A program made the position numbers and the translations under genes. A stretch of DNA of 60,000 nucleotides from Takakia lepidozioides (taxonomy: Eukaryota; Streptophyta; Takakiopsida; Takakiales; Takakiaceae): NCBI GenBank assembly GCA_030704615.1, contig CM060733.1, positions 32,676,001 through 32,736,000 of the forward strand. Reading direction: 5' to 3'. Below the pieces are notes generated by a model that searched no databases, was not told the DNA's origin, and worked only from the letters and a program-made list of their open reading frames with translations. Position 1 is the first letter of the stretch; each line of letters opens with the position of its first letter. Below, piece after piece: positions 33,761 to 45,245 of this stretch.

Positions 33761-35247
33761 TTGAGCTTGCTGAAAGTGTCACCAAAGTATATATGTGGTG
33801 GGTATTTAAGTGTTAACGGAGCTGACAAAGATGATGGTGGCCAAGATCAATGCCCGTTGGAGAAACCCGATCATGAACACGAACTGCAAGAGGAATCAAT
33901 GTATTCTAACTGGTTGGCGCTTTGCACAGCTTCTCCCCCGCCGAAGCGGACGTCTGTGGACCAAGGTCGGTACGGTTCAATACATAGTACTATCGCAAGA
34001 GCCATGACTGTACCCAGAAATTCTGTGGAGGACTGTCAAAGAGCATTGGATTTACTCGGAATGCCAAGCCTCAAATCCTCGTATGAAACGGATCTCGCAG
34101 TCTGCTATGGAGACAAACGTCTCCCAGCTTTACAGATTCCCACTGCACCACCAGAACATTACTTGGATTCTCCAAGAGAGGTGACATTTCTACAATCAAA
34201 ACCAGGGGGCACAGTGGCACCACTCCAGTCTAGCCCAGTGTATATTCAACTGGACCAACAGAAAGTTCGCGAAATAGTAGATCTTTCCTCACCAAGTCCT
34301 GAGCTATTGGAGGGGAAGATTATGAGCTTGAAGAAGACCCTAGCGACCATGAAACAGAGCCTGACTGCGAGGTGGACCCCCTGGAGGATATGTGGAAAGA
34401 ATTGGCAATCTCACAAGTGTTTGAGGTGCACACATCAGCCCTCATTTTCTTCAAAGTGTTCTGGGAAAAACCCCAATTCTGGAATGCTTCCTTCTAAGGT
34501 TCTTCAGAAATTTATCCAATTACCTAAATGATTTCTCTCTCTCTCTCTCTCTCTCTCTGGCTTTCACTGAGGCTCTCTTGTGTTTGTCGTGTAGTTCTAC
34601 TGTGTCTGGGCCTCCCATGGGAGCTAGGCATTTCCTCTTTCCCATTTGCCTTCTTCTTTTCTTCCTTCCTTGTTCTGTCCTCGTCACGAAGTGGTAGTCT
34701 GATGGACACAGGACAACAAATATGTAGTGGAGGAACAAAGGGATGAAGGGTGCACACACAGCTTTGTGCTGACACCGGAGGTGGGCAGAGCGTGTACTCA
34801 CTGTGGTCTCATTGGCGAAAAAATTGAGCACATGTCACCTGGAGCAGGTCTTCCTGTAAGTGTTATCATCCAAAGCTCCAGGGTGTTTGGAGACAGTGCA
34901 AACAAGCCCTGTTTCGTTCTTCTCAAGTCGCCTCTGACCTTAGCTCGGTCCAAGTATTCATGTGAGAGAGGTCTACTGCTTATTGGAGATTCAAGAGAGA
35001 TTATGGTACCTAACTCCAGGGGGTCAACGGTATCTGTTTAGAAGTAAGTCCTTTTGTACATGCACTAAATCAACATTTTGTTCTTGGATGCTGCAGCGTC
35101 AGACAAGTTACAAAAGTGGGCACACAGGACCATCGGGGCATGATTTCATTTGGGGTGACATTATTGGTGGTGAGGAACCAGAAGAGAGATTAGAAGGGAC
35201 ACCTGAGTTGAAGGTGCACCCTATTGGAAGAGGTCGTGCACCCCCAT
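33761..35247 (+). pseudogene. N-terminal fragment of a DRD1/CLASSY-like SNF2 remodeler
   Basis: DRD1/CLASSY proteins are plant SNF2 ATPases acting in RNA-directed DNA methylation. A long frame from 33761 is interrupted near 34312, where a one-base loss is inferred, and continues YELEEDPSDHE and DPLEDMWKELAISQVFE. An exon at about 34727-34848 encodes CTHSFVLTPEVGRACTHCGL then IGEKIEHM, with the C-x-H ... C-x2-C-G pattern found just before the helicase in that family. A further exon at 35097-35247 has HDFIWGDIIGG and TPELKVHPIGR, similar to the stretch leading into the ATPase. ATP-binding motifs never appear: the sequence changes to VPS26. The family call is by pattern and is moderate. Confidence 0.5.
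34531..34558. repeat. (TC)n microsatellite
   Basis: About 13 TC units, located between two exon-like parts of the SNF2 fragment. Confidence 0.85.
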
Positions 35248-36078
35248 CAGAGGATTGCTTGCATATTGAGTTTGCATACAGCAAGAGCAAGTAAGTTCTT
35301 TTGATCGAGTCATTTCTTCACTTGCAGACTGGACTAGCTTCAGCGACAATTTAGAACCCAAATTTCTCAATCTGGCCGTGACTTTCCTGGAAATGGTCAT
35401 GGTAAATGACCCCATAAATAAAGAAATGCAAACCTAGTGCCAATCATCTCTTTATTTCCTTATGGTTATCAGTATCACTCCACCAGTTCTTCAACTTCAA
35501 AATACTTTTCAGTTTATGCCCAGCAAATATTGGAACAGATCCAACGAATGCCGTCTTATTTTCTTCTGATTTTGGCTTGCTCATTTCATTTTGTTGCTTG
35601 GGAATTCCTTCATCTTTCAGTGTAATAGTAGGCTTGGCTTTGCTACTGGTTCCAAGGCCGAGAAACTGTTGTGGGGCTCCCAATAGGGAGGCCCAGAGCA
35701 TTTTCGACTGGTGAATGCCAGAGCAGGCCCTCTAATTTTTTTTCTCGCAATGATCTGATTGAGGTCTGTCACTCAGGTACCACCTAAAGGAGTGATTGTG
35801 GGAAAGATATACTTTTTGCTTCTAACTTGTTCGAAGGTTTTTCGTTATATCTGGTGGCCTGTTGCAATGCTTCACCATCAGTCTGTGAGGTCCAGTTTCT
35901 GCAACTCTGGCAAATTGCCAATTGTGCAGGGGATGCATTTGAGTGCAGTGCACAGACTGAGATCAATCTTCTGAAGACGTGTCAGCTTTCCGAGTCTCTG
36001 GCAGCCGCTCAAGTCTTTCACACCCCCTCAGGCTTAACTCTTGCAGCCCTCGTAGATGACTAATAGAGCATGGCGGTT
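35248..36078 (+). pseudogene. Copy 2 of the VPS26-fragment segment
   Basis: Begins inside the first VPS26 exon (EDCLHIEFAYSKSK, donor at 35291). It resumes at 35777 with GTACCACCTAAAGGAGTG, where one base is missing compared with copy 1, shifting the frame. The terminal exon-like frame is kept at 35930-36063 (SAQTEINLLKTCQLSESLAA to LAALVDD-stop), with the same stop codon as in copy 1. Small indels elsewhere suggest an old duplication. Upstream it is fused to an unrelated SNF2-type fragment. Confidence 0.75.
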
Positions 36079-37819
36079 CCTCGAAAAGAGGACTAAACAA
36101 GCATGAAGCTTTGCTTTTGTTTTATTTCACCATGGAGATAGTATGAAGAGAATGTAGACAGCTAGCAACTGTGCCAGGCAGCCCAGTGTCATACACCTTG
36201 TGTCCTAGTTCAGTTACTAACAGTCCAAACTATCTGTTAAAATTCTTCATTGCAAGTCAGCTCAAACAGAGTGATAGTGCCAAGCTCGTTTGGCAATGTC
36301 ACTTGTTTCATCAAGCAGTATACAGGCAATGTCTAGAAATATATATCCAAACAAAACAAAGGCTTCAATTGCTTCAGCTTTCACATCTTACCAGCACGGA
36401 ATCCCAGCCATCAACATGGGATGCTTTGGTCAATGCTGCCATGTAGTTTCAAGTTTTTCAATGCTATGCCTCTGTTTCAGTTTCTGCAGTCCAGGTCTCA
36501 AGGAACCTGTGTCAGTTGCTCATGCCACTCCATGTCTCCCTCACTTAACATCTTTCGCTCTTCTTCCCTGCAGCTCCGTCACAGTCGCGCAGCTCCCGAG
36601 CTCGTCAGCCCGCCATAGCCGCGCAAGGGGAAGACTTACGCGATTTTTGGGAGACACATTATCCTATTGTCTTTCGCTTACAGCCTTTGAGAGTAAAAAT
36701 TAGTGTGGGTCATTTTGTTTTTTTCATAATCCAAGGATTCTCTTATTAAAAAGATTCTGAGAGGGTAGGGGCGCCACAATTTTGTAGTTTCAGGGGAACA
36801 AAGGTCCCAGCGCTTGAATCGCCCTGATCAACTTGAAGATTGAGGGGATGTGTGAAGTTGGAAGTGAGCTGTAAATTGATCATGGGCATCATCAAACTGC
36901 CCAGTGGATGCATGCAAAAGAGCTCACCACTTGAAAGTTGAGAGCTGGTGGGTGAGGATCATGAAAGTTCGGCCGTTCTTAGGCTCCATGAATTCGACAT
37001 TGAGAAGCCTAATACTATACAGACTGCAATGAAGCAAGCAATATTTCATCAAATTTGCTGCAGTTCCAAGACCAACCCCCTCTTAGAATTCACATTTCCC
37101 CGAGTGTAGGTGTAGGTGAAACTTGTGCCAAAGAGATCATGCTTTTCCTGCCCTAGCTGGAATGATCAGTTACTGGTAGTCATCGATCGCCACCTCTGGA
37201 TATGCTCCAGTTTTTCCGTCATTAGTTGTCATTAGTTGTCATTTCCAAGAAGCTGCTGCATAGATAGACTACCAAGCCCCTACTAAGCCCACATTTTCAA
37301 GGCATCCTAGCGACACGTAGCACGTTACTGATCATTTCACAGCTCCAGTACCCCTCGAACTTGACAGGAATTGTATCATCATCAGCTCGTCGTTGAAGGA
37401 ACCCATCCCTCGAAATTAATGGGCCAGTTCTCTTCGTTATCTTCAGCTTGTCAAAGCAAACAAGCTGAACGAGTCCGCTATCAAAGAGAATTATTTTGAG
37501 AGTTCGAGGGGGCTTATATCCGAGCACCAATCTCAGTAATTCATTCACACCTCAAAGTGTCTCCCTTCGAAGTAACTCGGAGCTTTGAAGCACAAAGTCC
37601 TAAGAAAGGCCTGGGAGACTCACACTCAGGAACCCCTTCTCTCCATGATTCCACACCATCAAAGTAACGGACAAAAAACTTTCCTACAGAGGCCTGGAAA
37701 CACGCCTCAGTTTCATGAATCCCATTGGATCACCTTCACGACTCCATCCCATCACATGTCTCTTCTCCTCTCCTCCACCGCCGATATAAGATCTATCCTC
37801 CTCTTAAAAAGCTTTAAGC
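36079..37819. other. No gene recognised
   Basis: Lies downstream of the AGC kinase stop, so its 3' UTR is probably in 37300-37819. Open frames at 37548-37297 (minus) and 36290-36703 (plus) show no known motif. Confidence 0.35.
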
Positions 37820-40800
37820 CTAGAAAAACTCAAACTCAGGAAGAGTGCTGTTTCCTAATTTAGGACTCCAGGTCGCTCTCTCCTCCTCAAGGGCGTGTCT
37901 AGGGGTAGGAACGTCCCCAACTGCACCCAGCTGATCCGACCTGTAAGACTTGGGCACTTCTGGAGGCAAAGTACATCGGATGAGCGCCCAGTTGACGCCA
38001 TCGAAGAAGCGATGGCATTTGATCTCTCCCGCACCCCTCGTGGATCCCAAGCGCTTCATGGGGTCCTTCACCAGAAGCCCTCGGATCAGGTCCCTGGCAG
38101 CCTCGCTGACGGCAAGGGAGTCGCATCTGGAAGGGAATTCTAACGGATTTGACACCACGTTCGTGAACGTCAGTTCGTTGTCCGCACCTTTGAACGGGGT
38201 CTCGCCATACAGAAGCTCGTAAAGAAATATTCCAAACGTCCACCAGTCGACAGAGCTTCCGTGGCCGTCGCCTGTCAGCAGACGAAAGATGAACGACTGA
38301 GGACATGAAAAGTAGTGAACATCCGTGCAGAAAAGTTTGCCAACTCTTGATTCCATACTAAAAAACAGAAGGTCTCGAGAGAAGGGACTGGGACTGAGAT
38401 TGGAACATCCTGAGAAAATCTCCAAAACTGAAAAATGCACTTGCCACTGAGTCTGTTCGCACTTCCAAGTGCAAAAGAGACTTCCAAACAAAAACTCTCA
38501 AAATCAAATCATCGAGATGGCATCGAGATTGCCGCTGCTAATGGCCGCAGGACAATGGGTCCCAGACTAGTAGGTACATAATATACGATGAGGTTTACTG
38601 TAGTCTTCTGTGTCCAGACAAGGCACTGTGACATCTTGAAGATGATCTGATCTAGCAGTGGTACATAACGTAATACAGTCCGACAGCCTCTGCAATTAGA
38701 CTCCTTTCTCAAAGCTGATGCTCGCTTCTTCAAACAACGCAAGAGACATACTGTGTACACATAAGCTTATTGGCAAAGTTACGGCTTCAAGATCTCACGA
38801 GCTTCAAATTACACACCCTATAATATTACGACTATGCGACACTGTACGACTTAGATTACCAAGGAAACGTTGGAGTAAATGGAAGCCATGAATCAGAAGT
38901 TTGAATTCATACGAAGCAGGAACACCAATACAAATATCACATCAAGAACGCAGGAGTGTGTGTTCACTTCCGACATGTCTCGAGCGTTTCGTTTCTACCG
39001 ATTTGGCTGTTGAGAAACTCAGAGGAGAAAAGGGAGAGAAGGTGTTGAAGATGATGAGACGGGAGGAAAGTGCACCTAAAATGATTTCAGGAGCCAAGTA
39101 TTCGTGTGTTCCGACGAAGGACATCGATCGAACTTCTGTCGGCTCGACTACAAGCTCCGGCACAGATACAGGGCCGGGACTACTTTCCGTTTTCTTTCGT
39201 CCACGAGTCCGACAGAGCCGTTGACCCATCACTGGAACGCACGACTGAGTCATGACGGAGGCGCATGCCTCGATCGGCGGTCTTCGTTCAGTCCTCGACG
39301 GAAGCGAGGAAAGGGAGATGACGATAGTTGGACTGACGGCACACCTTAGCGATAAATCGAAGTCCGACAGCATGATGTGTCCGTCTTCTCGGACGAGAAC
39401 ATTTTCGGGCTTGAGGTCTCTGTACACCACCCCCATCATGTGCAAATACTCTAGTGCCAAGAGCACCTCTGCTGCGTAGAATCTGCGAGACGTGCAAATA
39501 CAAGAACATATCAGGATTTGATCGGTTTTCGATAGCTAGAATACAACTCAGAGACCTGTATATTGAGATCCCGCTTCATTCAACAACTGGCAGAGCATAT
39601 GGACTCAGTTTAGAGTTGGGTTTAAATGATAATTGTAATCATGGAGATTTACGACATTCTGGAGCAGGGTTTGATCATTCCGAATCTGCCATGCATTATA
39701 GTAGATTGCTCAGACCTGTGCATTTAATCTATCCTACAAGTATGTCTGCGAGCACGGTACAATTGATCCACTACGAACTACACAGGTCTCCGCTCGTGAT
39801 ACCATTCATTAGTGATTGGAAGATTGTCGTTGCAGATAGCTTCAATGAAGAGCATTCGAGGAGCATTCTAACTTAGTACTCAAATACTTTGGGCAAGCAC
39901 TCAAGTCGGGGTTACTGGATTTGACTTCCGAAAAGGGAATATGAAAGGTGGGCGTACTTGGCAGCCATCTCTCTGAAGCACATTCCGTGCTGCTTTTGTC
40001 GGAGTGTGTGCAAATCACCACCAGAGCAGTACTCCATCACCAAACATGAGAACTGTGCAGTGTCAAAATGCGCGTAGAGTGTGGGAAGGAATGGGTGATC
40101 CAAGCATTCAAGAATCTCCTTCTCCGTCTGAGCCCGCGATAGTTTCTTCCTGGTAGCGAGGGCCTTAGTATCCATCACCTGCCAACAGAAAACTTGAAGT
40201 GTCAGTTGGATATTCGGCGGTGCGAGTCAGTGCATGCAGGTAATGAAGTCGCAATCTTTAGTTTTAAATATTTACATTCGAATCGTACTCTAATCAAGTG
40301 AATGCGCCAGGAGCATACCCATAGCCAACTTGCAGCATCGTAGGTATTTTTGCTGCCAAAGGGTGACAGGGGACTGCAACAATTTTGTTTGATATCCTAC
40401 TGGAAAATATGTACTGACTCACCTTCATTGCAAAGTAGCAATTTGTGCCCCGCAAATTGCACAAGTAAACACTTCCAACATCCCCACAACCGAGCCGTCT
40501 AAGCAGCTTGAAGTGGCTGACGCCGACGCTATCATTGCGAGCACGAATAGCTTGGATTGCATCCCATCCCACGTCATTGGCCTTGTGGGGTTTGTTCAGG
40601 CCAGAGTCCGGTTGCCTGACACACATCAAAGTTTGACCAGGTGTGATTCAGTGCACCTGGGTTACAATCTAAAGAACGGGATAGCGGTCATATTGTGGGC
40701 CGGGCCGACAACTGGAGCTGTAAGCCTTTCCCAAAATAAGTCAGCCAGATTTATGAGGCATTTTTACACCCTGAGCAAACGAAGAATTGGATTGCAATCT

Positions 40801-41373
40801 TGCTAGAAAATTTCTACTCTGACATACTGGAACAACTTAGACTGTATGAGACTACCCTTGGAAACAAAGCGCCGGACTCACAGTGCACCAATCCTCATCC
40901 AACAAGGAGAGAAAATCCAAAGGAGCATGCATACCAATTTGAGACACCCGGGACAGTGAAGCCATGGCCAGTGCAAGGTTTCCTGACGGGCACGCGCGAG
41001 GACCTTAAAAGGAGAACCTTTCGATCTTCTTCAAAGTATGTAGGAGGCGGCAAAGTGTAAGTTTGATCAACAGACCTTTAATCTAGAGCACAACTGCTGA
41101 ACTACCTGAGGGTGTGAGGATCCAACTCTACACATCAGAAGGGGGTTGCCAGTTGTACCTATGTACAAGAACGTCGCTAATGGTAACTGGATCAGCCCGT
41201 CTCGCTGAGTCCTCGTTGAGATCGAAGGGAATGCATGTTGATGTGCAGCTCTCATAAGAGTCTTCCTCGGACTCATTGTCCAATGCTACCATCTTTGTAA
41301 CACTTTGAGATCTAGCTAGGTCATCATTCTCGTTTGAAGCAGTATCCTGCTCCCCTTCAGTCAGACATGAGAT
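37820..41373 (-). CDS. AGC-VIII protein kinase of the D6PK/PINOID type, five exons found
   Basis: Plant serine/threonine kinase. Relatives phosphorylate PIN auxin carriers at the plasma membrane. Exons: 41373-41159, 40615-40423, 40178-39958, 39482-39076, 38271-37820, giving 1488 nt in one open phase. The first is acidic and Ser-rich ([15 protein letters not shown]). The second has the Gly-rich loop [13 protein letters not shown] and YFAMK. The third has [20 protein letters not shown]. The fourth has [11 protein letters not shown], then DFD in place of DFG, then a long insertion before [13 protein letters not shown] plus that insertion is the signature of the plant AGC-VIII group. The last exon has [16 protein letters not shown] and ends EFEFF-stop, a PDK1-docking (PIF-type) tail. 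No LOV domain is visible, so it is not phototropin. Land-plant D6PK genes usually have one main intron, whereas this copy has at least four. The start codon was not found. An open stretch at about 41565-41415 could be another 5' exon. Confidence 0.92.
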
Positions 41374-42568
41374 CTGATAATTAACTTCAAGGATACGTCT
41401 TCACCTACTCACAAATACAAACAGAGTCTGAAGCTCCAAGTCACCTCTAATATCACCTCCGGACGTCAATTCGTGCTTGAAGCGTTTTGGTCCGCCAACG
41501 ACCCCGGCAACCAAGACCTCAAAAGCGAGGTCACGATCTGGGTCCAGTTTCCTACGAGAGCCTTCAGTGACCTCTCATCCATGTACAACCCATAAATTTG
41601 GTGGAAGCCCTTGAAGAAAGAACTCTACGGGAACTATTCCTGCTAGCTGCCAGAAAAACTTGAGGAAGAGAAGGTTTGCAGTGTGCACATTCTCAGTCCT
41701 GCCTTGAATTGATAGATCTAGACGTGATGCCTCTGACACTTTCTATTACCGACAATGTAGTCTGTGGAAAATCCTACTCCTGTGAGGATTGGGGAATCCT
41801 GGAGGGGAGGAGATTTACTGATCTAACTGTGGACAGTCAGCTGATCAGGAGAGTTCACGGAGAGACTTGACACATTGAAGCATTGAGGAAGTATATTGCA
41901 GTACAGTTTACCGAAATTGAGGGAGATATGACTGCAAAAACCAAACTGCAAGTAAAGTGCAGTGAGACTAGTGACCCAGTGAGAGAATTGTAGTTCCAGT
42001 GCGCATTCTTTTTGAACCCAGCGCTGCTTTGGTAACGGCCAAAAGTAGTCTAGTTCTCCTTTTTATTTTTTACTTTTTTGTTTTTTGTTTTTTAGGAATA
42101 TGGTCCTGAATAGTGCCTGGTGGTCTTTTCTTTTCTCTTTTCCGTTGGAAATAAGTCACCGGTCTTATCGTAGGAGCGACGAAGATAGACCGGACTGATA
42201 CCTACGTGTGTTGGGGTCACCGAGATGTATTAAAATCAAGTCCTCGGCTTCTCTTTGTATTTTGGACCACGTCACTATAGTAGATTATTTAGGGCATTGG
42301 CTTGATTCCGGAAGGAACTTTGTCCAGTAAGTTGGTGGACCTTCCATTGGAAGAAGACTCCTCAATCTGCAGAAGTGAGCATCTCGTGGACGTGGCAGGT
42401 TTTGATTGCGTACGAGGAGGCCTGCTATTTCCTGTACCATGTGTTCTTCTTTTCATCTCGTATTTTGTGTCCTTCGTGTGTCCTTTATGATGTGACAGGG
42501 CTGAAAGACCTACTCAGCAGGTCACTTTATGACCTACTCCATCCTTAGCGACAGTGACATTACGTCCT
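41374..42568. other. Probable 5' region of the AGC kinase gene
   Basis: A minus-strand open stretch at about 41565-41415 (RRKLDPDRDLAFEVLVAG, donor GTGAGT at 41414) is in phase with the first assigned kinase exon and could be a further exon, but no ATG was found in it. The rest contains T-rich tracts and no recognised gene. Confidence 0.3.
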
Positions 42569-42625
42569 GTAGCGCTCTGGAGCGCGGCCGCTACGGGCCG
42601 TAGCGGCCGCGCTCCAGTGCGCTAC
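42569..42625. repeat. Near-perfect 27-bp inverted repeat with 3-base loop
   Basis: GTAGCGCT then CTGGAGCGCGGCCGCTACG, loop GGC, then the inverse. One mismatch lies in 27 pairs and the inner 19 pairs are perfect. Both arms contain GCGGCCGC. The stem is far richer in G+C than its surroundings. Confidence 0.9.
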
Positions 42626-42950
42626 CTAGTACGTAAGCGGTCTGCCGCTCGTCAAGCCTTCACCTTGGGCTATTGGGCCTCGTGATTGGCGGCCGGAAGG
42701 GTCTTAGACTCCACAATGAGAGAACACTCCAAAAGAAGCTTGTCTTGGTCTCTTTGGACATATGTGTTTTTTTTTTAAATTTAAAACAATCCTCATCCCG
42801 GGGCTTCTCAAGTTCCAACTGGTTTCGTGCGGGCTATTTCATTTTATTTTAAGTTCTTAGGCACTAGAGACCGCGGACACGTTTCTCATTTCTAGGAAGT
42901 AGATTTTCCTATGTATCTTTTGCAAATGTTCATACTTTTTCCTTATTGGA

Positions 42951-43667
42951 AGACAATAGGAATAATGTAAGAACTTAATGGACGCCTGTGATCTGACAGT
43001 AATTTCGCCAGATTCCCGGAACCTGGGTTCCTCCGGCGGGGCCCCTGTCAAATCCTCCCCACCCCCTCTTATCTCAGTTTCACTATTAAATACTTAAGAA
43101 TCCGAGTGGGACGTTTCAGGCGGCGAGGTTCAGGGTTTGATTCTTGGTGGGAGGCTCTTACCATGGTCCATGTAACCCTCCAACTGGTGTAACCCTCTGT
43201 AACCCGGGTTTCTCATGTAACTCTGGTTAGTCCATTTTATGCTTAGCCACATTTGGACTTAGTCAAATTTCGAGACCAAGTGTGGGTTACACCGACTAGA
43301 GTTACACTCCATTCTTTGTAACCCCAAGTGGAGTTACACACCCGTCGTGTAACCCGATGCAACCCCAAGTGGAGTTATACACCTCGTCGTGTAACCTGAT
43401 GTAACCCCATCTGGAGTTACACACCTCGTCGTGTAACCTGATGTAACCCCAAGTGGAGTTACACACCTCGTCGTGTAACCTGATGTAACCCCAAGTGGAG
43501 TTACACACCTCGTCGTGTAACCCCGACTGGAGTTGACACTCCTTCAGTTCCATGTCACTCTCAAGAGAGGATGGGGAAGATTTGATATGCCGGAACCTGG
43601 CGTACCATCCTGTCAGAGTTTGCACTGGTGCATAAAGTTCTTACATTATTGCTATGCATTATCTTCC
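42951..43667. mobile_element. Inverted-repeat element, copy B
   Basis: Ends ACAATAGGAATAATGTAAGA (42953) and, inverted, GCATAAAGTTCTTACATTAT (43630) match copies A and C. The interior has GGGGCCCCTGTCAAATCCTC, TTTCACTATTAAATACTTAA, a B-box-like GGTTCAGGGTTTGATTCTTG, and a 42-bp minisatellite, then ATGTCACTCTCAAGAGAGGA. It encodes no protein. Confidence 0.8.
43317..43524. repeat. 42-bp minisatellite inside copy B
   Basis: About five units of TGTAACCCCAAGTGGAGTTA followed by CACACCTCGTCGTGTAACCT and GA. Copies A and C have only one or two degenerate units at the same place. The period is a multiple of three, so an open minus-strand frame with a repeated LHDEVCNSTWGYI phrase arises by chance. 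Confidence 0.9.
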
Positions 43668-43669
43668 CT

Positions 43670-45105
43670 TTTTAATGATCCCAACTGCAATTAATTTTTT
43701 GACAGCATGGCCCACCTTCTCACATTGAAAGCAACAAATTTTAGTGAATTATGGGACCTGCATATTTTCTAAGAAACCCATGGGTCATGAAATTGGAGCA
43801 TGCAAGAAGGGCCATGTAGAGTTGACTGTCTACTTGGCAAGTCGTAGTCATAATTGCCCCATGCTCCCACCTATGACTTTTTTCTTAAATTTGAAAAATA
43901 GCACGAGTGGCTACAAGAAATAGCTGTATATTCTGTTCATCTATTGAAAATTTGGATAGAATCATCCTCCTATGTACTTTCATCCATTTATATCATCCAC
44001 ATTTGGCGAATTCATCCATTATTATTATTTTCCTTGTAGAAGTTTGGCTATTTCATCCATGAAAAAATTGGGAATTTACGGCAGAATATTCCATTTTAAT
44101 GTTTTGAGGTTGCCATTTGGCGATTTTTCGCCAAAAAGAAAAACACTGGCTCCCACTAGGGAGCCCTCTTTTTTAAATTCTACCAGTGGATTACAGTTTG
44201 TTTTCACCAGACTCACTGTTGTAGTGTATTGTTGAGTGAAACATCTACTTACAAAGGAGTTAATTCTTGCAATTGGCTCACCTTGAATTGCTAAGCTATG
44301 GAGATCATTTTGACTCCCCCATAAGCACATACAAAGGACCCTACCAATAAAAAAGGCTCCTTTAATAAATTCCAGGGCCACAGCCTCTGTTCTGTAAGAA
44401 CTTATTATTAAAAATTTTTTAGAAAGGCTGTTTGGGTTGAAAGTCTTACGGTACTTAGCTAGGATACCATATCACATTTCTGTGCGGGAGCTAGGAGCAG
44501 GAAAAATCATCCCGTCACTCAAAAAGCTTGGTCAAAGCCCAAAAACCCCCGGCCCCCTAAAACACTAAAATCTCTCTTGTCGTGTGGTCAATTTCTCCAG
44601 AATTTGCTGGGCAGAGGTACGTGGTAGGCAAGTGAATTCAAATTTTTGGATCTAATATGGTAGATGTATAGCCTCAATAAACTCGTCATGGGTTACTTTT
44701 CTTGGGGGCTGAGATTTGCCCAATGGCGGGCCATTAAGGGTTAAGAGCTAATTTCTACCCTACTACTTTATTTCCAACATAGTTATTAATTAGTTGGTGC
44801 TTTTATATTTTCCAGCAAGCGGCCACATCTACACTAGAAGAAGATGTGTGGGTGCTACTCAATTATCATGATGTAAAGCCTGTTATAGCCTCCTGTTATG
44901 AATGATTATTTTTCCATGACACTATTTTAATATGATTTACAGTGCGGAGGAGTCCTCCCCTATGTTTATTTTTTTTAAATGTCATGTATTTATGGAAGGA
45001 AAAAACAATCATAATCAGCTGTTTTTATTTCTTTTAAAGGGAAATACATGGGTGCGATTATAGGGTGAGGAGAAAATAACCTCTTTCACAGTAACCTCCT
45101 TGTGG
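43670..45105. other. No gene recognised
   Basis: AT-rich, with short open frames only. No repeats were matched elsewhere in the window. Confidence 0.4.
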
Positions 45106-45245
45106 AGGCTTGCCCATGGGACACTGCCCAAGGGGAAGGGGAGAATTAGAACATACCCCACCCATCAAGGGAGCAGGATTTGACCCCAGAATCATCCGGG
45201 TGGTACTCAGTGCACTATCGAACTGAGCTACTGACTGTGGTAACC
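45106..45245 (-). mobile_element. Second tRNA-like (SINE?) sequence
   Basis: Read on the minus strand, GTAGCTCAGTTCGATAGTGC looks like a D-arm/A box. It is followed about 30 bases later by TGGGGTCAAATCCTGC, a B-box/T-arm look-alike. The rest does not fold as a tRNA, so this is more likely a SINE remnant. There is only one copy in the window. Confidence 0.45.

Noticed and set aside
37899-38306. 135-codon minus-strand frame in the last kinase exon
   Set aside because: An alternate frame of the same exon; the kinase frame explains the sequence fully.
39454-39876. 140-codon plus-strand open frame
   Set aside because: It covers the intron between two kinase exons and part of one exon on the opposite strand, and shows no domain.
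43302-43625. Minus-strand frame with repeated 14-residue phrase, like a repeat protein
   Set aside because: It is a by-product of the 42-bp minisatellite, whose period is divisible by three.
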